A stretch of DNA of 37,850 nt. It comes from an uncultured Bacilli bacterium (GTDB lineage Bacteria; Bacillota_I; Bacilli_A; RFN20; CAG-826). The DNA is taken from the NCBI GenBank assembly GCA_944351395.1, contig CALVPP010000007.1, forward strand, positions 1 through 37,850, written 5' to 3'. The notes under the pieces were generated by a model. It was not told where the DNA came from. It saw only the letters and a program-made list of their open reading frames with translations, and searched no databases. This document shows positions 7,751 through 16,441 of the stretch, one piece after another. Every line of letters starts with the position of its first letter. The stretch's first letter is position 1. The translations under genes and the position numbers were made by a program.

Positions 7751-8803
7751 ATGCATAGATTAGAAACACACCCGACATTTGTTAAAAACGTACAAATTGG
7801 AGGACAAAATAAAGTCGTCATCCAAACAATGGGCACTATTCCACCAAAGGAAAAAGAAAAGGCGCTAGAAGAGATCATTACATGTGCGAATGCAGGTGCT
7901 GAATTATTTCGCATGTCTGTTTTAGATGAATTAGACGCAAAAGCATTCGCTTTTTTAAGTGCTAATTCACCAATCCCCCTCATCGCTGATATTCATTTTG
8001 ATTTTAAATTAGCGATTTTAGCAATAGAAAATGGGGCTAGTAAGATACGCATTAACCCTGGCAATATAGGCAGTCTAGATGCGATAAATAAAATTATAGA
8101 AACAGCAAAAAAATATGGCGTCCCTATTCGCATCGGAGTGAATTCTGGATCTTTGAAGAAAAAGGCTAGTTTAGAAAATCCTATTACTGCAAATGATTTA
8201 ATTAAAGAATGCGCAGAGATGGTAAAAATATTTGAAGATCGACAATTTCATGATATCGTCCTTTCTTTGAAAGGTTCTAACATTATGGAAACTATAGAAG
8301 CCTATCGTCTTGCCAGTAAGACTTTTCCATACCCTTTACATATCGGCATTACGGAAGCGGGAATAAAAGAAGTTGGACTCATCCGTTCTGCGGCAGGTTT
8401 GTCCCCACTCCTTCTAGATGGTATCGGCGATACTATACGCATTTCATTAAGCGAGAGCCCAGTAGAAGAAGTTAAAGCGTGTAAAAGATTACTACACGAT
8501 TTAAATTTATATGATAATTATCCAACTTTTATATCTTGCCCTACTTGCGGTAGAACAGAAGTCAATCTCATCCCTATGGCTCACCGCGTATCTGATTTTT
8601 TAGAAACTATTCATAAACCGATTAAAGTAGCAATTATGGGTTGCATAGTTAATGGTCCAGGAGAAGCTAGAGGCGTTCATCTAGGACTTGCTGGTGGTAA
8701 AAAGCATTGGGCATTATTTAAGGATGGTAAAGTTATCGCCACTTTAAATGAGGATGAAGCTTTTGAACGATTAAAAAAAGAAATTATAGATTATAAAATA
8801 TAA
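7751..8803 (+). CDS. ispG: 4-hydroxy-3-methylbut-2-en-1-yl diphosphate synthase (IspG/GcpE)
   Basis: IspG carries out the penultimate step of the MEP isoprenoid pathway, reducing MEcPP to HMBPP with a [4Fe-4S] cluster and flavodoxin or ferredoxin as donor. The 350-residue length is typical of the two-domain bacterial form. The cluster ligands are Cys263 and Cys266 in SCPTCGRTE, Cys298 in MGCIVNGPGE, and Glu305 in the same motif. The TIM-barrel part has PLIADIHFD and KIRINPGNIG. It is transcribed alone on the plus strand and ends 4 bp from the convergent nfo gene. With ispH in the same window it shows that this organism uses the MEP route. Confidence 0.96.
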   Translation: MHRLETHPTFVKNVQIGGQNKVVIQTMGTIPPKEKEKALEEIITCANAGAELFRMSVLDELDAKAFAFLSANSPIPLIADIHFDFKLAILAIENGASKIRINPGNIGSLDAINKIIETAKKYGVPIRIGVNSGSLKKKASLENPITANDLIKECAEMVKIFEDRQFHDIVLSLKGSNIMETIEAYRLASKTFPYPLHIGITEAGIKEVGLIRSAAGLSPLLLDGIGDTIRISLSESPVEEVKACKRLLHDLNLYDNYPTFISCPTCGRTEVNLIPMAHRVSDFLETIHKPIKVAIMGCIVNGPGEARGVHLGLAGGKKHWALFKDGKVIATLNEDEAFERLKKEIIDYKI

Positions 8804-8818
8804 TTAATTATTTTATAA
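8791..8818. terminator. Bidirectional hairpin shared by ispG and nfo 3' ends
   Basis: A perfect 10-bp inverted repeat, TTATAAAATA / TATTTTATAA (8791-8800 and 8809-8818), has an 8-nt loop. It spans the stop codons of both convergent genes, which are only 4 bp apart. On the plus strand it is followed by ATTTTTCC. The stem is purely A-T, so terminator strength is uncertain. Confidence 0.5.
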
Positions 8819-9692
8819 ATTTTTCCATCCATCCGTCGATATAAGAGTTTTTTAACATACTTATTTCTTCTTTGTAAGGAGGTTTTTCCTCTATGTAGGG
8901 AGTTTCTAATATTTTTGGAACGTTTTCAAAAAGTGGATGAAAGACAAAACGATGGATAATATCGTAGCCAATTTCACCATACCCTATGTTAGCGTGCCTA
9001 TCTTTATGTGAGCCACGTGGATTCTTTGAATCGTTTATATGGATGCATTTTACTCTATTTGAACCGAATGTTTCGTTCATCTTTTCTATCAATACATCAA
9101 TTTGAGATATGTCATAGCCGCTATCAGACATATGGCAAGTATCAAGACATATGCCTAATTTATCTTTGTTTTTACATAAAGTAATGATTTCAGCTAATTC
9201 TTCAAACTTAGATCCAACCTCGCTACCCTTTCCCGCCATAGTCTCTAACGCTATGGTTACGTCATTATTTGCTTGATCTAAAGCTATATCCAAACCTTTT
9301 GCAATTTGATTTATTCCAAATTCCAAGCCTCCACCAACATGAGAGCCAGGGTGTAACACTAATGTTTTTGCGCCAAAAGCGTGGGTTCTTTTCAATTCTT
9401 TCGTTAAAACATCGACACTCATATTAAAAGTTTCTTCTTTTGGAGACGCTAAATTTATGATGTATGGAGCGTGTACGACGATGTCTTTTTCTTCTATACC
9501 GCTAGAGGACATTAATTTTTTACCTTCGCCGATGCGAAGCATTTCAAGCGGCACCCTAAAACTATTTTGTGGCGCGCCTGTATAAAACATGAATGAGGTA
9601 GAACCATAACTTAAAGCTTCTTTAACAGAGCCTAAAAAATATTCCGGTTTATTCATAGAAACATGAGATCCAATCAATAATTTATTAGCCAT
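8808..9692 (-). CDS. nfo: Endonuclease IV (apurinic/apyrimidinic endonuclease)
   Basis: Nfo cleaves DNA 5' to abasic sites in base-excision repair using three zinc ions. The metal ligands are all present: HAPY, LHPGSHVGGG, ALETMAGKG, CLDTCHMSDSGYD, HINDSKNPRGSHKDRHANIG, and LETPY near the C-terminus. The ATG at 9692 is preferred (294 residues, MANKLLIGSHVSM) because GCGAGGA lies about 11 nt before it; an ATG 12 nt upstream abuts that site. It overlaps the helicase stop by 8 nt, so the two are translationally coupled. B. subtilis also has yqfS (nfo) directly after the helicase yqfR/cshB. Confidence 0.94.
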   Translation of the reverse strand: MANKLLIGSHVSMNKPEYFLGSVKEALSYGSTSFMFYTGAPQNSFRVPLEMLRIGEGKKLMSSSGIEEKDIVVHAPYIINLASPKEETFNMSVDVLTKELKRTHAFGAKTLVLHPGSHVGGGLEFGINQIAKGLDIALDQANNDVTIALETMAGKGSEVGSKFEELAEIITLCKNKDKLGICLDTCHMSDSGYDISQIDVLIEKMNETFGSNRVKCIHINDSKNPRGSHKDRHANIGYGEIGYDIIHRFVFHPLFENVPKILETPYIEEKPPYKEEISMLKNSYIDGWMEKFIK

Positions 9693-10980
9693 TTTTAAGT
9701 TCATTCCTCGCTTTCCTTTTATCGATAAATCGATGACGTCTTTTTACTTTTTCAACTGCCTTTTTCATCTTCTTTTTATATCCAGGTTTGACTTTAGCGC
9801 CCTTAGACTCCTTAATCGCACGTTTAATATCGCGTGATAATTCGGTCGATTCTTCTTTATTCTTAAAAGTGAATGGTTTAGTTTCAATAAGTTCATCATC
9901 CTTAAATCTTAAAGTTGTGAAGTGTAAACCCTTACTTTCTAAAGAAAGAATTGGAGAGATATTGTCACTATTAAAAAAAGTATAAGCTTCACCATTTTTG
10001 ACGTATCGAGCTGTTCTTCCGACGCGGTGAAAGTAATAACTTAAATCTTTAGGAAAATCTACACTTAAGACGTCACTAACATCTGGTATATCTATACCTC
10101 TAGAACCGACATCACTCATACAAACAATTTGGAATTTATGGTCTTTAATATCGCGTAACATATTCTTACGTCTTCGTGGCTCTAATGAACCATGCATAAT
10201 ACCAACTTTATACTTATTTTCTACTAATTTTTCATATAATTCATCTACTTTATCGATAGTATTAGCAAATATTAAGAGAAGATATGGGTTCTTAATTTTT
10301 ATGAATTTTTCGATGCATTTTAAAGTATCTTGATGTCTAGTGTCTATTAAATAATGACGCACCTTTTTATTACTATTTTGTTCATCAATAATCTTAATTG
10401 CATCAGCTTTCAAATATTTTTTAAAAAGGGTGCGCAGCTGACGCATGATGGTTGCACTGTAGACAAGAATTTGAATATTTTTAAAAAGCTTTATGATTTG
10501 GTCGATATCTTCTTGAAACCCTAAATCAAAAAGCATATCCATTTCGTCTAAAACTAGAGTTTTAACTGTAGTTAACTGACTTTTTAATTTTGGGTATAAC
10601 GATAAAAACTTACCAGGAGTAGCGATGAGAATTTTAGCTCGACTCACTTTTTCTTTTTCGCCACCGATCGCGAGATTTGTCGTAAGCAAGGGAAATTCAA
10701 CCTTAAATGGCTTGATGAAATCATTAGTTTGGTACCCTAATTCGCGAGTAGGCACGATGATTACAGCATCAAACGTATCGTTATTAAAATTCATGTTTTC
10801 AATGATTGGAACTATGAAAGCGTGTGTTTTGCCACTACCGGTCATAGCTTTAACGATGAGAGATTGACCTTTAATAGCTAAAGGTATCGTCTCCTCTTGC
10901 ACTTCAGTAAGTCTTTGATAGCCTTGTCTCGCTAGCGATGACACTAATTTTTCGTCAATTTTTAATTCTTTAAACTCCAT
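9685..10980 (-). CDS. cshB: DEAD-box RNA helicase, CshB-like
   Basis: An ATP-dependent RNA helicase of 431 residues for RNA unwinding in cold adaptation, RNA decay or ribosome assembly. Motifs in order: Q motif around Gln28, Walker A AMTGSGKT (45-52), PTRELGYQ (77-84), TPGK (121-124), motif II DEMD (145-148) in place of DEAD, SAT, FANT, and HRVGRTARY. The last ~60 residues are strongly basic (KKKMKKAVEKVKRRHR), a likely RNA-binding tail. Position next to nfo and ispH matches B. subtilis cshB (yqfR). Its TATAAT lies 9 nt before the ATG, leaving almost no leader; AGGTG is very close to the start codon. The symbol rests on synteny plus length. Confidence 0.88.
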   Translation of the reverse strand: MEFKELKIDEKLVSSLARQGYQRLTEVQEETIPLAIKGQSLIVKAMTGSGKTHAFIVPIIENMNFNNDTFDAVIIVPTRELGYQTNDFIKPFKVEFPLLTTNLAIGGEKEKVSRAKILIATPGKFLSLYPKLKSQLTTVKTLVLDEMDMLFDLGFQEDIDQIIKLFKNIQILVYSATIMRQLRTLFKKYLKADAIKIIDEQNSNKKVRHYLIDTRHQDTLKCIEKFIKIKNPYLLLIFANTIDKVDELYEKLVENKYKVGIMHGSLEPRRRKNMLRDIKDHKFQIVCMSDVGSRGIDIPDVSDVLSVDFPKDLSYYFHRVGRTARYVKNGEAYTFFNSDNISPILSLESKGLHFTTLRFKDDELIETKPFTFKNKEESTELSRDIKRAIKESKGAKVKPGYKKKMKKAVEKVKRRHRFIDKRKARNELKNG

Positions 10981-10989
10981 AACACCTAA

Positions 10990-11022
10990 ATTATACTAAA
11001 AGTTCTCTCTTAATGGTAAAAT
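10990..11022. promoter_or_regulatory. Divergent -10 elements of the helicase gene and ispH
   Basis: The 48-bp gap between the two genes holds a minus-strand TATAAT (10995-10990), 9 nt before the helicase ATG, and a plus-strand extended -10 TGGTAAAAT (11014-11022), 6 nt before the ispH ATG. Both predict start sites within about 3 nt of the start codons. The -35 regions are poor and each would overlap the opposite promoter, so the two may exclude one another. Confidence 0.45.
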
Positions 11023-11028
11023 TATGCT

Positions 11029-11904
11029 ATGCAAGTTGAAGTTATCCGTCCATATGGATTTTGTCACGGTGTTAAAAGAGCGACTGAAATCGCATTTGAC
11101 CTTCGCGAAAAAGAAAAAAATAGACCTATAGTAATTTTAGGTCAACTGGTTCATAACGATAACGTTGCACAAGCTTTAAAAGAGAAACATATAGAAACTA
11201 TTTTAGTCGATGATGAAATAGAGAATAAATTAAAACAGTATCCTTTGGATACATTAGTGTTTTTTACCGCTCATGGACATCTTAAAAAATATGATGAGAT
11301 GTTAGATAATTTACATTTAGAATCAATAGACGCCATATGTCCTAGTGTGAAATTGAATAATGAACGTATTAAGAACTCACTAAATGCAAAAAAAGATATA
11401 GTATATATCGGTAAGTCACATCATCCTGAAACTGAAGCTGCTCTCGATATAGATGAGAGAATAATTTTATTTGATGTAAAAACAAAAGAATTTATTCAAA
11501 GAATAAAATTCCCTTCTTACCATCAAGCTATCATCTTTTCCCAAACGACGCTTAGCGAAAAACATTATTTAGACGCTATTCAAATGATAAAGAAAAAATA
11601 TCGCTCTATCGATATCGCCCCACGTGCATGTTTTGAGATGTATAGACGCGAAGAAGCGGTTAAAAATATAGATCCGCTAACTGAACTTATTTACATCGTC
11701 GGCAGTAAACATAGTTCAAACGCTAACGAACTTTATCAAACCGCCTGTGAATTTCATAACGATATTAATGTAGAAATGATTTCTTGCAAAGATGACATTA
11801 ATAAAAAGACGATAGAAAATGTGTCACGTGTGGCTATCGTCTCAAGTGCTTCGACACCAGATAAAGTTATCGAGGACATTCAAAATTATTTGGAAAGTTT
11901 ATAA
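11029..11904 (+). CDS. ispH: 4-hydroxy-3-methylbut-2-enyl diphosphate reductase (IspH/LytB)
   Basis: IspH makes IPP and DMAPP from HMBPP, the last MEP-pathway step, with a [4Fe-4S] cluster. Cluster cysteines are Cys12 (GFCHGVKRA), Cys104 (AICPSVK) and Cys201 (APRACFEMYRREEAV). Substrate-binding histidines lie in QLVHND (42), TAHGH (82) and KSHHPETEA (131-132, with Glu134). SSNANELYQ matches the C-terminal substrate loop. The 291-residue length is normal. It is transcribed opposite to its neighbours, has no ribosome binding site and probably a leaderless mRNA, and its 3' end overlaps the convergent nif3-like gene by 19 nt. B. subtilis carries ispH (yqfP) in the same neighbourhood. Confidence 0.95.
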   Translation: MQVEVIRPYGFCHGVKRATEIAFDLREKEKNRPIVILGQLVHNDNVAQALKEKHIETILVDDEIENKLKQYPLDTLVFFTAHGHLKKYDEMLDNLHLESIDAICPSVKLNNERIKNSLNAKKDIVYIGKSHHPETEAALDIDERIILFDVKTKEFIQRIKFPSYHQAIIFSQTTLSEKHYLDAIQMIKKKYRSIDIAPRACFEMYRREEAVKNIDPLTELIYIVGSKHSSNANELYQTACEFHNDINVEMISCKDDINKKTIENVSRVAIVSSASTPDKVIEDIQNYLESL

Positions 11905-12665
11905 ATTTTTGGTGGTACCTCGTGCACGATTGTGTCAATTATTAATTGATCATCTAAATCTAGCAAAGTTTTTTTCATCTGCGCCATAAAAACATTTTCG
12001 ACTTCATGTGGTACGTCTAAATAATTGAATTTATCGATGACAATATCACGCCTAACGTGATGAGGAACATCGCCTGAAATATAAATGTCACAGCCAAGTT
12101 CTTTTGCTATTTTGTAATCGCGAGATCCACCGCCACCAATGACACCTACTTTAAGAATCGTTGACTTTCCTTCATCGATTAACGCACCATACGGAACATT
12201 TAATTTTTCAATCGCATATTTTGCGAATTCGTGTACTTCCATACTTTCACTTAGTGTCCCTATACGCATCATCGGCATCTCGGCAGGCGAATAAATATTG
12301 TTGAGCATGAGTAAAGACGCTAAAGCGTCATTCATGCCTTTTTTGCCTTCGTCAAAATTAGTGTGAAATGAATAGATGGGCACATCGAGTTCTAACATTT
12401 TTTCAAATAATCTTCGCTTATGTTCATCAAATTTTAGCACATACCTTTTTTGTCCATAGATAAATGGGTGGTGAGTTATGATAAGGTCATATTTTTCCAC
12501 TTCCACTTTGTTTAATATTGTTTCATCAAAATCAAGGCAAAGAAGAATTCTATTAGTTTCTTCTTTTAATTTACCACACATGAGTCCGACAAAATCATGA
12601 TGTTTTTTAGCAATTTTCTTAGGATAGAACTTAGCTAATCCACGTAATAATGCATGAGTGTTCAT
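11886..12665 (-). CDS. Nif3/YqfO-family dinuclear metal-centre protein
   Basis: A 259-residue member of the NIF3 superfamily (toroidal hexamers with a two-metal site). Metal-binding signatures are ITHHPFIYG near residue 62, YSFHTNFD (about 97-104), and HHVRRD/DVPHEVEN near the C-terminus. GGGGSRDYKIAKELGCDIYISGDV is highly typical. It is the short form lacking the extra PII-like insert of B. subtilis YqfO. Databases often name it GTP cyclohydrolase 1 type 2, but that activity is not generally established. It starts in an ATGA overlap with trmK, matching the B. subtilis pair trmK-yqfO, and converges on ispH with a 19-nt overlap. Confidence 0.9.
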   Translation of the reverse strand: MNTHALLRGLAKFYPKKIAKKHHDFVGLMCGKLKEETNRILLCLDFDETILNKVEVEKYDLIITHHPFIYGQKRYVLKFDEHKRRLFEKMLELDVPIYSFHTNFDEGKKGMNDALASLLMLNNIYSPAEMPMMRIGTLSESMEVHEFAKYAIEKLNVPYGALIDEGKSTILKVGVIGGGGSRDYKIAKELGCDIYISGDVPHHVRRDIVIDKFNYLDVPHEVENVFMAQMKKTLLDLDDQLIIDTIVHEVPPKIYKLSK

Positions 12666-13321
12666 AATATATTTAAAATCCTCTCTTTCTCTTCGATTAA
12701 AGCGTTCGATTTTTTATTATCTTCATCACCAATTTTGACTAATATGTGATCTATCTCATCAACTCTTTCTTGAAGTTTTTTTAAGAAAATATCACTTCTT
12801 TTTTTAAGATTGATAGGTCCATATGACATATCTAACTCATCATATCTTTTGTTACCTTTAGCAAAAAGAATGATTTCATAATAAATTTTAGCCTCTTGTA
12901 AAACACATTCATCTAAGATGTAAAAATTAAATTTTGTCACTTCTTCACGCAATGTTTTTAGATTAGTATGAGAATCGACGATGAGATAATCAAGAGAATC
13001 CAAATAATAAGCTTTTTTAACAATATCTACAATTTTATCGGTGCCTAATCCAGCGATGACAACGCTTTTTTTCCTATCGTCGTCTATTTCTAGCCCCGAG
13101 CCATAAATCGCTCGTACGCGCTCTTTTAGGCCTGATTTAGCGATGTTTTGCACTAATCTATCGTATGGGCCTTTCGCATTTTCTATAGCGTACACTTCTT
13201 TAGCTAGATTCCTTCTAGCGGCCTCGATGCTTAATAAACCATGATCTGCGCCAACATCAAAAAGAACTTCGCAAGGTTTTATAAATGATAAAATTACTTC
13301 TAATCTATTAGAAAGTTTCAT
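12662..13321 (-). CDS. trmK: tRNA (adenine-N1)-methyltransferase TrmK
   Basis: TrmK methylates N1 of adenine 22 in tRNA using S-adenosylmethionine. The 219-residue protein has a class I SAM-binding site, LFDVGADHGLLSIEA (about 20-34), then AIENAKGPYDRL and VVIAGLGTDKIVDIV, followed by the helical C-terminal extension typical of the family (KERILNIL at the end). In B. subtilis trmK (yqfN) lies between sigA and yqfO, as here, although cccA is missing. The start is 3 nt after the rpoD stop with no clear ribosome binding site, suggesting reinitiation. Overlaps the following gene by 4 nt. Confidence 0.9.
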   Translation of the reverse strand: MKLSNRLEVILSFIKPCEVLFDVGADHGLLSIEAARRNLAKEVYAIENAKGPYDRLVQNIAKSGLKERVRAIYGSGLEIDDDRKKSVVIAGLGTDKIVDIVKKAYYLDSLDYLIVDSHTNLKTLREEVTKFNFYILDECVLQEAKIYYEIILFAKGNKRYDELDMSYGPINLKKRSDIFLKKLQERVDEIDHILVKIGDEDNKKSNALIEEKERILNIL

Positions 13322-13323
13322 GT

Positions 13324-14604
13324 TTATTTCGTAAAATCGCGATAATCTCCTAGTTGTTTAATACGAGTTGGATGACGTAATTTACGAATAGCTTTAGCCT
13401 CTATCTGTCTAATACGTTCACGCGTCACACCAAACTGCTTGCCGACTTCCTCAAGGGTAAGAGGCTGATTATTATCAAGACCATAGCGCAAACGAATGAC
13501 TTTTCTTTCACGATCAGTGAGGTCTTCTAAAATTTTATCGAGTTGCTGACTAAGCAAAACTTTCGTCGTATGCTCGCTAGGAGAAACAGTATCTTTATCT
13601 TCGATAAAATCGCCAAGATGTGAATCGTCTTCTTCTCCGATTGGCGTTTCTAATGAAATTGGTTCGATAGCGATACGTTGAATATCTCTTATCTTTTCTG
13701 GGGTAAGAATACCGCCGAGTTTTTGACTTATTTCTTCAGCAGTTGGCTCTCTACCTAATTCTTGGACTAGTTGGCGTTGTGCTCTCGTGATTTTGTTTAT
13801 CGTTTCCACCATGTGGACCGGGATTCTTATCGTCCTCGCTTGGTCAGCGATAGCGCGAGTAATAGCTTGTCTAATCCACCATGTAGCGTAAGTTGAAAAT
13901 TTAAATCCTTTCGTATAGTCGAATTTTTCAACCGCTTTCATGAGTCCTAGGTTACCTTCTTGTATGAGATCTAAAAGCTGCATGCCGCGACCGACGTAGT
14001 GTTTAGCAATATTAACTACTAATCGTAAATTAGAGGATATGAGTTTATCCTTAGCCTCTTTATCACCAGCAAGTATACGTTTTGCTAATTCTGGTTCTTC
14101 TTCAGGTTTTAATAAATTTTCTCGACCAATTTCTTTTAGATACATTTTCACAGGGTCTTGCGTTTTAGCATCGCCTGGTAGGAAAAGATTATGTGCTTCG
14201 CTGAATTCATCTTCCTCGTCGATATCCTCGTCGCTATATTCGTCATCATAAGAAAAAGCGTCATCGTCATCGAATTCATCATCTTCTAATCCTTTTTCAA
14301 GATCAACTTCGTCGATGTTAGATGGAAAATCTTCCTCATCGATGTCTTCTTCTTCGTCGTTTTCAACCTTGATATTCTTATCCTTAAAATATTGGACTAG
14401 TTGTTCAAAATCATCATCGGTAAGGTCGAGATGAGAGACGGCATCTAATAAATCCCCCTGGTCGATGTAACCAGCACTTTTTGCTTTCTTTTCAAAACGT
14501 TTTTTTATGCTATCTAAGGATTCGATGTCGTTATCATCACCCGTATTGATAGGCATGTCTTCTAAATTTTGAATGTCTTGCTCGATATTATCTTTTTTCT
14601 TCAT
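13324..14604 (-). CDS. rpoD: RNA polymerase primary sigma factor (RpoD/SigA)
   Basis: The housekeeping sigma factor directs RNA polymerase to -10/-35 promoters. Region 1.2 starts at [16 protein letters not shown], region 2 carries [41 protein letters not shown] and [16 protein letters not shown], region 3 has [13 protein letters not shown], and region 4.2 the helix-turn-helix [20 protein letters not shown]. At 426 residues it is longer than B. subtilis SigA (371). The extra length is an N-terminal acidic block of Asp/Glu runs at about residues 77-140. GGAGGT precedes the ATG. It follows dnaG by 17 nt, the classical dnaG-rpoD pairing of the macromolecular-synthesis operon. Confidence 0.97.
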   Translation of the reverse strand: MKKKDNIEQDIQNLEDMPINTGDDNDIESLDSIKKRFEKKAKSAGYIDQGDLLDAVSHLDLTDDDFEQLVQYFKDKNIKVENDEEEDIDEEDFPSNIDEVDLEKGLEDDEFDDDDAFSYDDEYSDEDIDEEDEFSEAHNLFLPGDAKTQDPVKMYLKEIGRENLLKPEEEPELAKRILAGDKEAKDKLISSNLRLVVNIAKHYVGRGMQLLDLIQEGNLGLMKAVEKFDYTKGFKFSTYATWWIRQAITRAIADQARTIRIPVHMVETINKITRAQRQLVQELGREPTAEEISQKLGGILTPEKIRDIQRIAIEPISLETPIGEEDDSHLGDFIEDKDTVSPSEHTTKVLLSQQLDKILEDLTDRERKVIRLRYGLDNNQPLTLEEVGKQFGVTRERIRQIEAKAIRKLRHPTRIKQLGDYRDFTK

Positions 14605-14621
14605 ATCTAAATACCTCCAAT

Positions 14622-16427
14622 TTATTTTTTCCTTTCATCACGCACGGTAGCATAATCTTCGATTATACGTGCTTTTTCTTCAATCGATTTACCTTGCAAA
14701 GTATGCGATAGTAAGTCTCTTTCATTAATTTTTGTTTTCTCTTCAATGATGACTTTACGATATTCTTGCATCGCTTCTACACTGTATGGAATTTTGTTCA
14801 AAGTTTCATCCAAATCCAAATCGCATACCGTCTTAACTAATTCATCTTTATTATCAAGTCCGCTAGAAGATAACATCGATATGATGTCTTGAGAATTCAT
14901 CTTCTCGTGATCGCTGCTATATTTAATGAGGAAAGAAGCGATGTTACGATAAACATCATCGATAAAAAACGAAAGATTTTTTTCGTAGAACTCTACTGCA
15001 TCTTTTTCGCTTAACATGTAATAAAGCATACTTCGTTCCGCTCTTTTTAGTCGACTCATGCGTTGCGATTGTTCTTTTCGTTGAAAAGTGGGCGTCGTAT
15101 CGATGGTAATGCTATCATTTTCATCAACCTTATTCTTAGCGTTTTCAACAGCTCTTCTAATCGCTTCGACTTCAAAGCCTGTAATTCGAGCTAATTTGAT
15201 GATGATATCATCCTTTTCTAAACTTTCATCTAAACTTAAAAGTTTAGGAATAAACGCATTGATAAATTTTTGCTTGTCGCGTGCACTCTTTAGTCGTTCT
15301 CCACCTTCGTAGACACTAAGTAAAAATGAGAATTTATCACCAGTTGTCTTAAGATATGTCTTGAAAGATTCTTCCCCTTCATCATTTAAATAATCGTCCA
15401 AATCGCGATTTTCCCCACGCGGAAACAATTTCATCGAATAATCTAGATGTGCTTTATCGAGCATGTCGCTCGCTTTTATCATCGCTTTTTTACCAGCCTC
15501 ATCTGGATCTAAACATAAAATTATCTCACTTTTCAAAGCACGAAGGAGAGCAATATGTTTGTTCGTAAGAGCCGTTCCCATGAGTGCAACCGCGCCATCA
15601 AGACCAACGCGAGCAAGAGCGTAAACGTCATTAAATCCTTCCACTACGTACACTTTTCCTTCGCGAAGGGACGCTTCTAGCGCATGCGAATAGTTATAAA
15701 GAATCTCGGATTTATGAAAGATATCTGAATCGACAGAATTGACATATTTTGGAACGTCTTCTTCATCGTTAAGTCGTCTAGCGCTATAAGCGATGGGGCG
15801 ATTTTGTTCATCGAAAATTGGATATATTATTCGTCCGTGATTTCTATCTAAATAGCCATCTTGAACATGAGTTGCAATGCCAGCTTCTTCTAACGTTTTA
15901 TATGAAAATCCTTTACTTACCAAATATTCAATCGTTTTAAAACCATCTTCAGGAGCATAGCCCAAACTATACTTGTTTTGTAAGTCCCTAGTGAGATGTC
16001 TATTTTCTAAATATTCTTTGGCTTTTGCACCTTGCTTAGTAGTGAGATTATAACGATAAAAAGAAGTTAATTCTTGATGAGCACGATACATCATCTCTTT
16101 CTCATCATCTACTTTAGTGTACGCACTAGTTTTATTTAAGCGAGGATCATCATAGCCTATGTAGGAGGCGACCTTTTTAACTGCTTCCATGAAAGGAATT
16201 TTTTCTATACGCTCAACAAAACTAAAAGCATTTCCTCCGGCGCCACACACAAAACACTTAAAAATTTGCTTGTCACGCGATATCATGAGTGAAGGATTTT
16301 TATCGTCATGAAAAGGGCAAAGAGCGACGTGCGATCTTCCTTTTTTCGTGACATTGATATAGCGAGAAATGATATCCACTATGTCAGTGCGTTTGAGAAT
16401 TTCTTCAATTAAGTTCGTATCTGCCAT
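14622..16427 (-). CDS. dnaG: DNA primase DnaG
   Basis: DnaG synthesises RNA primers for replication with the DnaB-type helicase. The N-terminal CHC2 zinc-binding domain is visible ([16 protein letters not shown] and [12 protein letters not shown], about residues 36-67). The TOPRIM catalytic core follows with [11 protein letters not shown] and [11 protein letters not shown]. The C-terminal helicase-binding region is poorly conserved but present. The 601-residue length is typical. It begins 14 nt after glyS with only AAAGTAG as a weak ribosome binding site, so it belongs to the glyS-dnaG-rpoD-trmK-nif3 unit. Confidence 0.96.
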   Translation of the reverse strand: MADTNLIEEILKRTDIVDIISRYINVTKKGRSHVALCPFHDDKNPSLMISRDKQIFKCFVCGAGGNAFSFVERIEKIPFMEAVKKVASYIGYDDPRLNKTSAYTKVDDEKEMMYRAHQELTSFYRYNLTTKQGAKAKEYLENRHLTRDLQNKYSLGYAPEDGFKTIEYLVSKGFSYKTLEEAGIATHVQDGYLDRNHGRIIYPIFDEQNRPIAYSARRLNDEEDVPKYVNSVDSDIFHKSEILYNYSHALEASLREGKVYVVEGFNDVYALARVGLDGAVALMGTALTNKHIALLRALKSEIILCLDPDEAGKKAMIKASDMLDKAHLDYSMKLFPRGENRDLDDYLNDEGEESFKTYLKTTGDKFSFLLSVYEGGERLKSARDKQKFINAFIPKLLSLDESLEKDDIIIKLARITGFEVEAIRRAVENAKNKVDENDSITIDTTPTFQRKEQSQRMSRLKRAERSMLYYMLSEKDAVEFYEKNLSFFIDDVYRNIASFLIKYSSDHEKMNSQDIISMLSSSGLDNKDELVKTVCDLDLDETLNKIPYSVEAMQEYRKVIIEEKTKINERDLLSHTLQGKSIEEKARIIEDYATVRDERKK

Positions 16428-16441
16428 CTACTTTAAAACTA

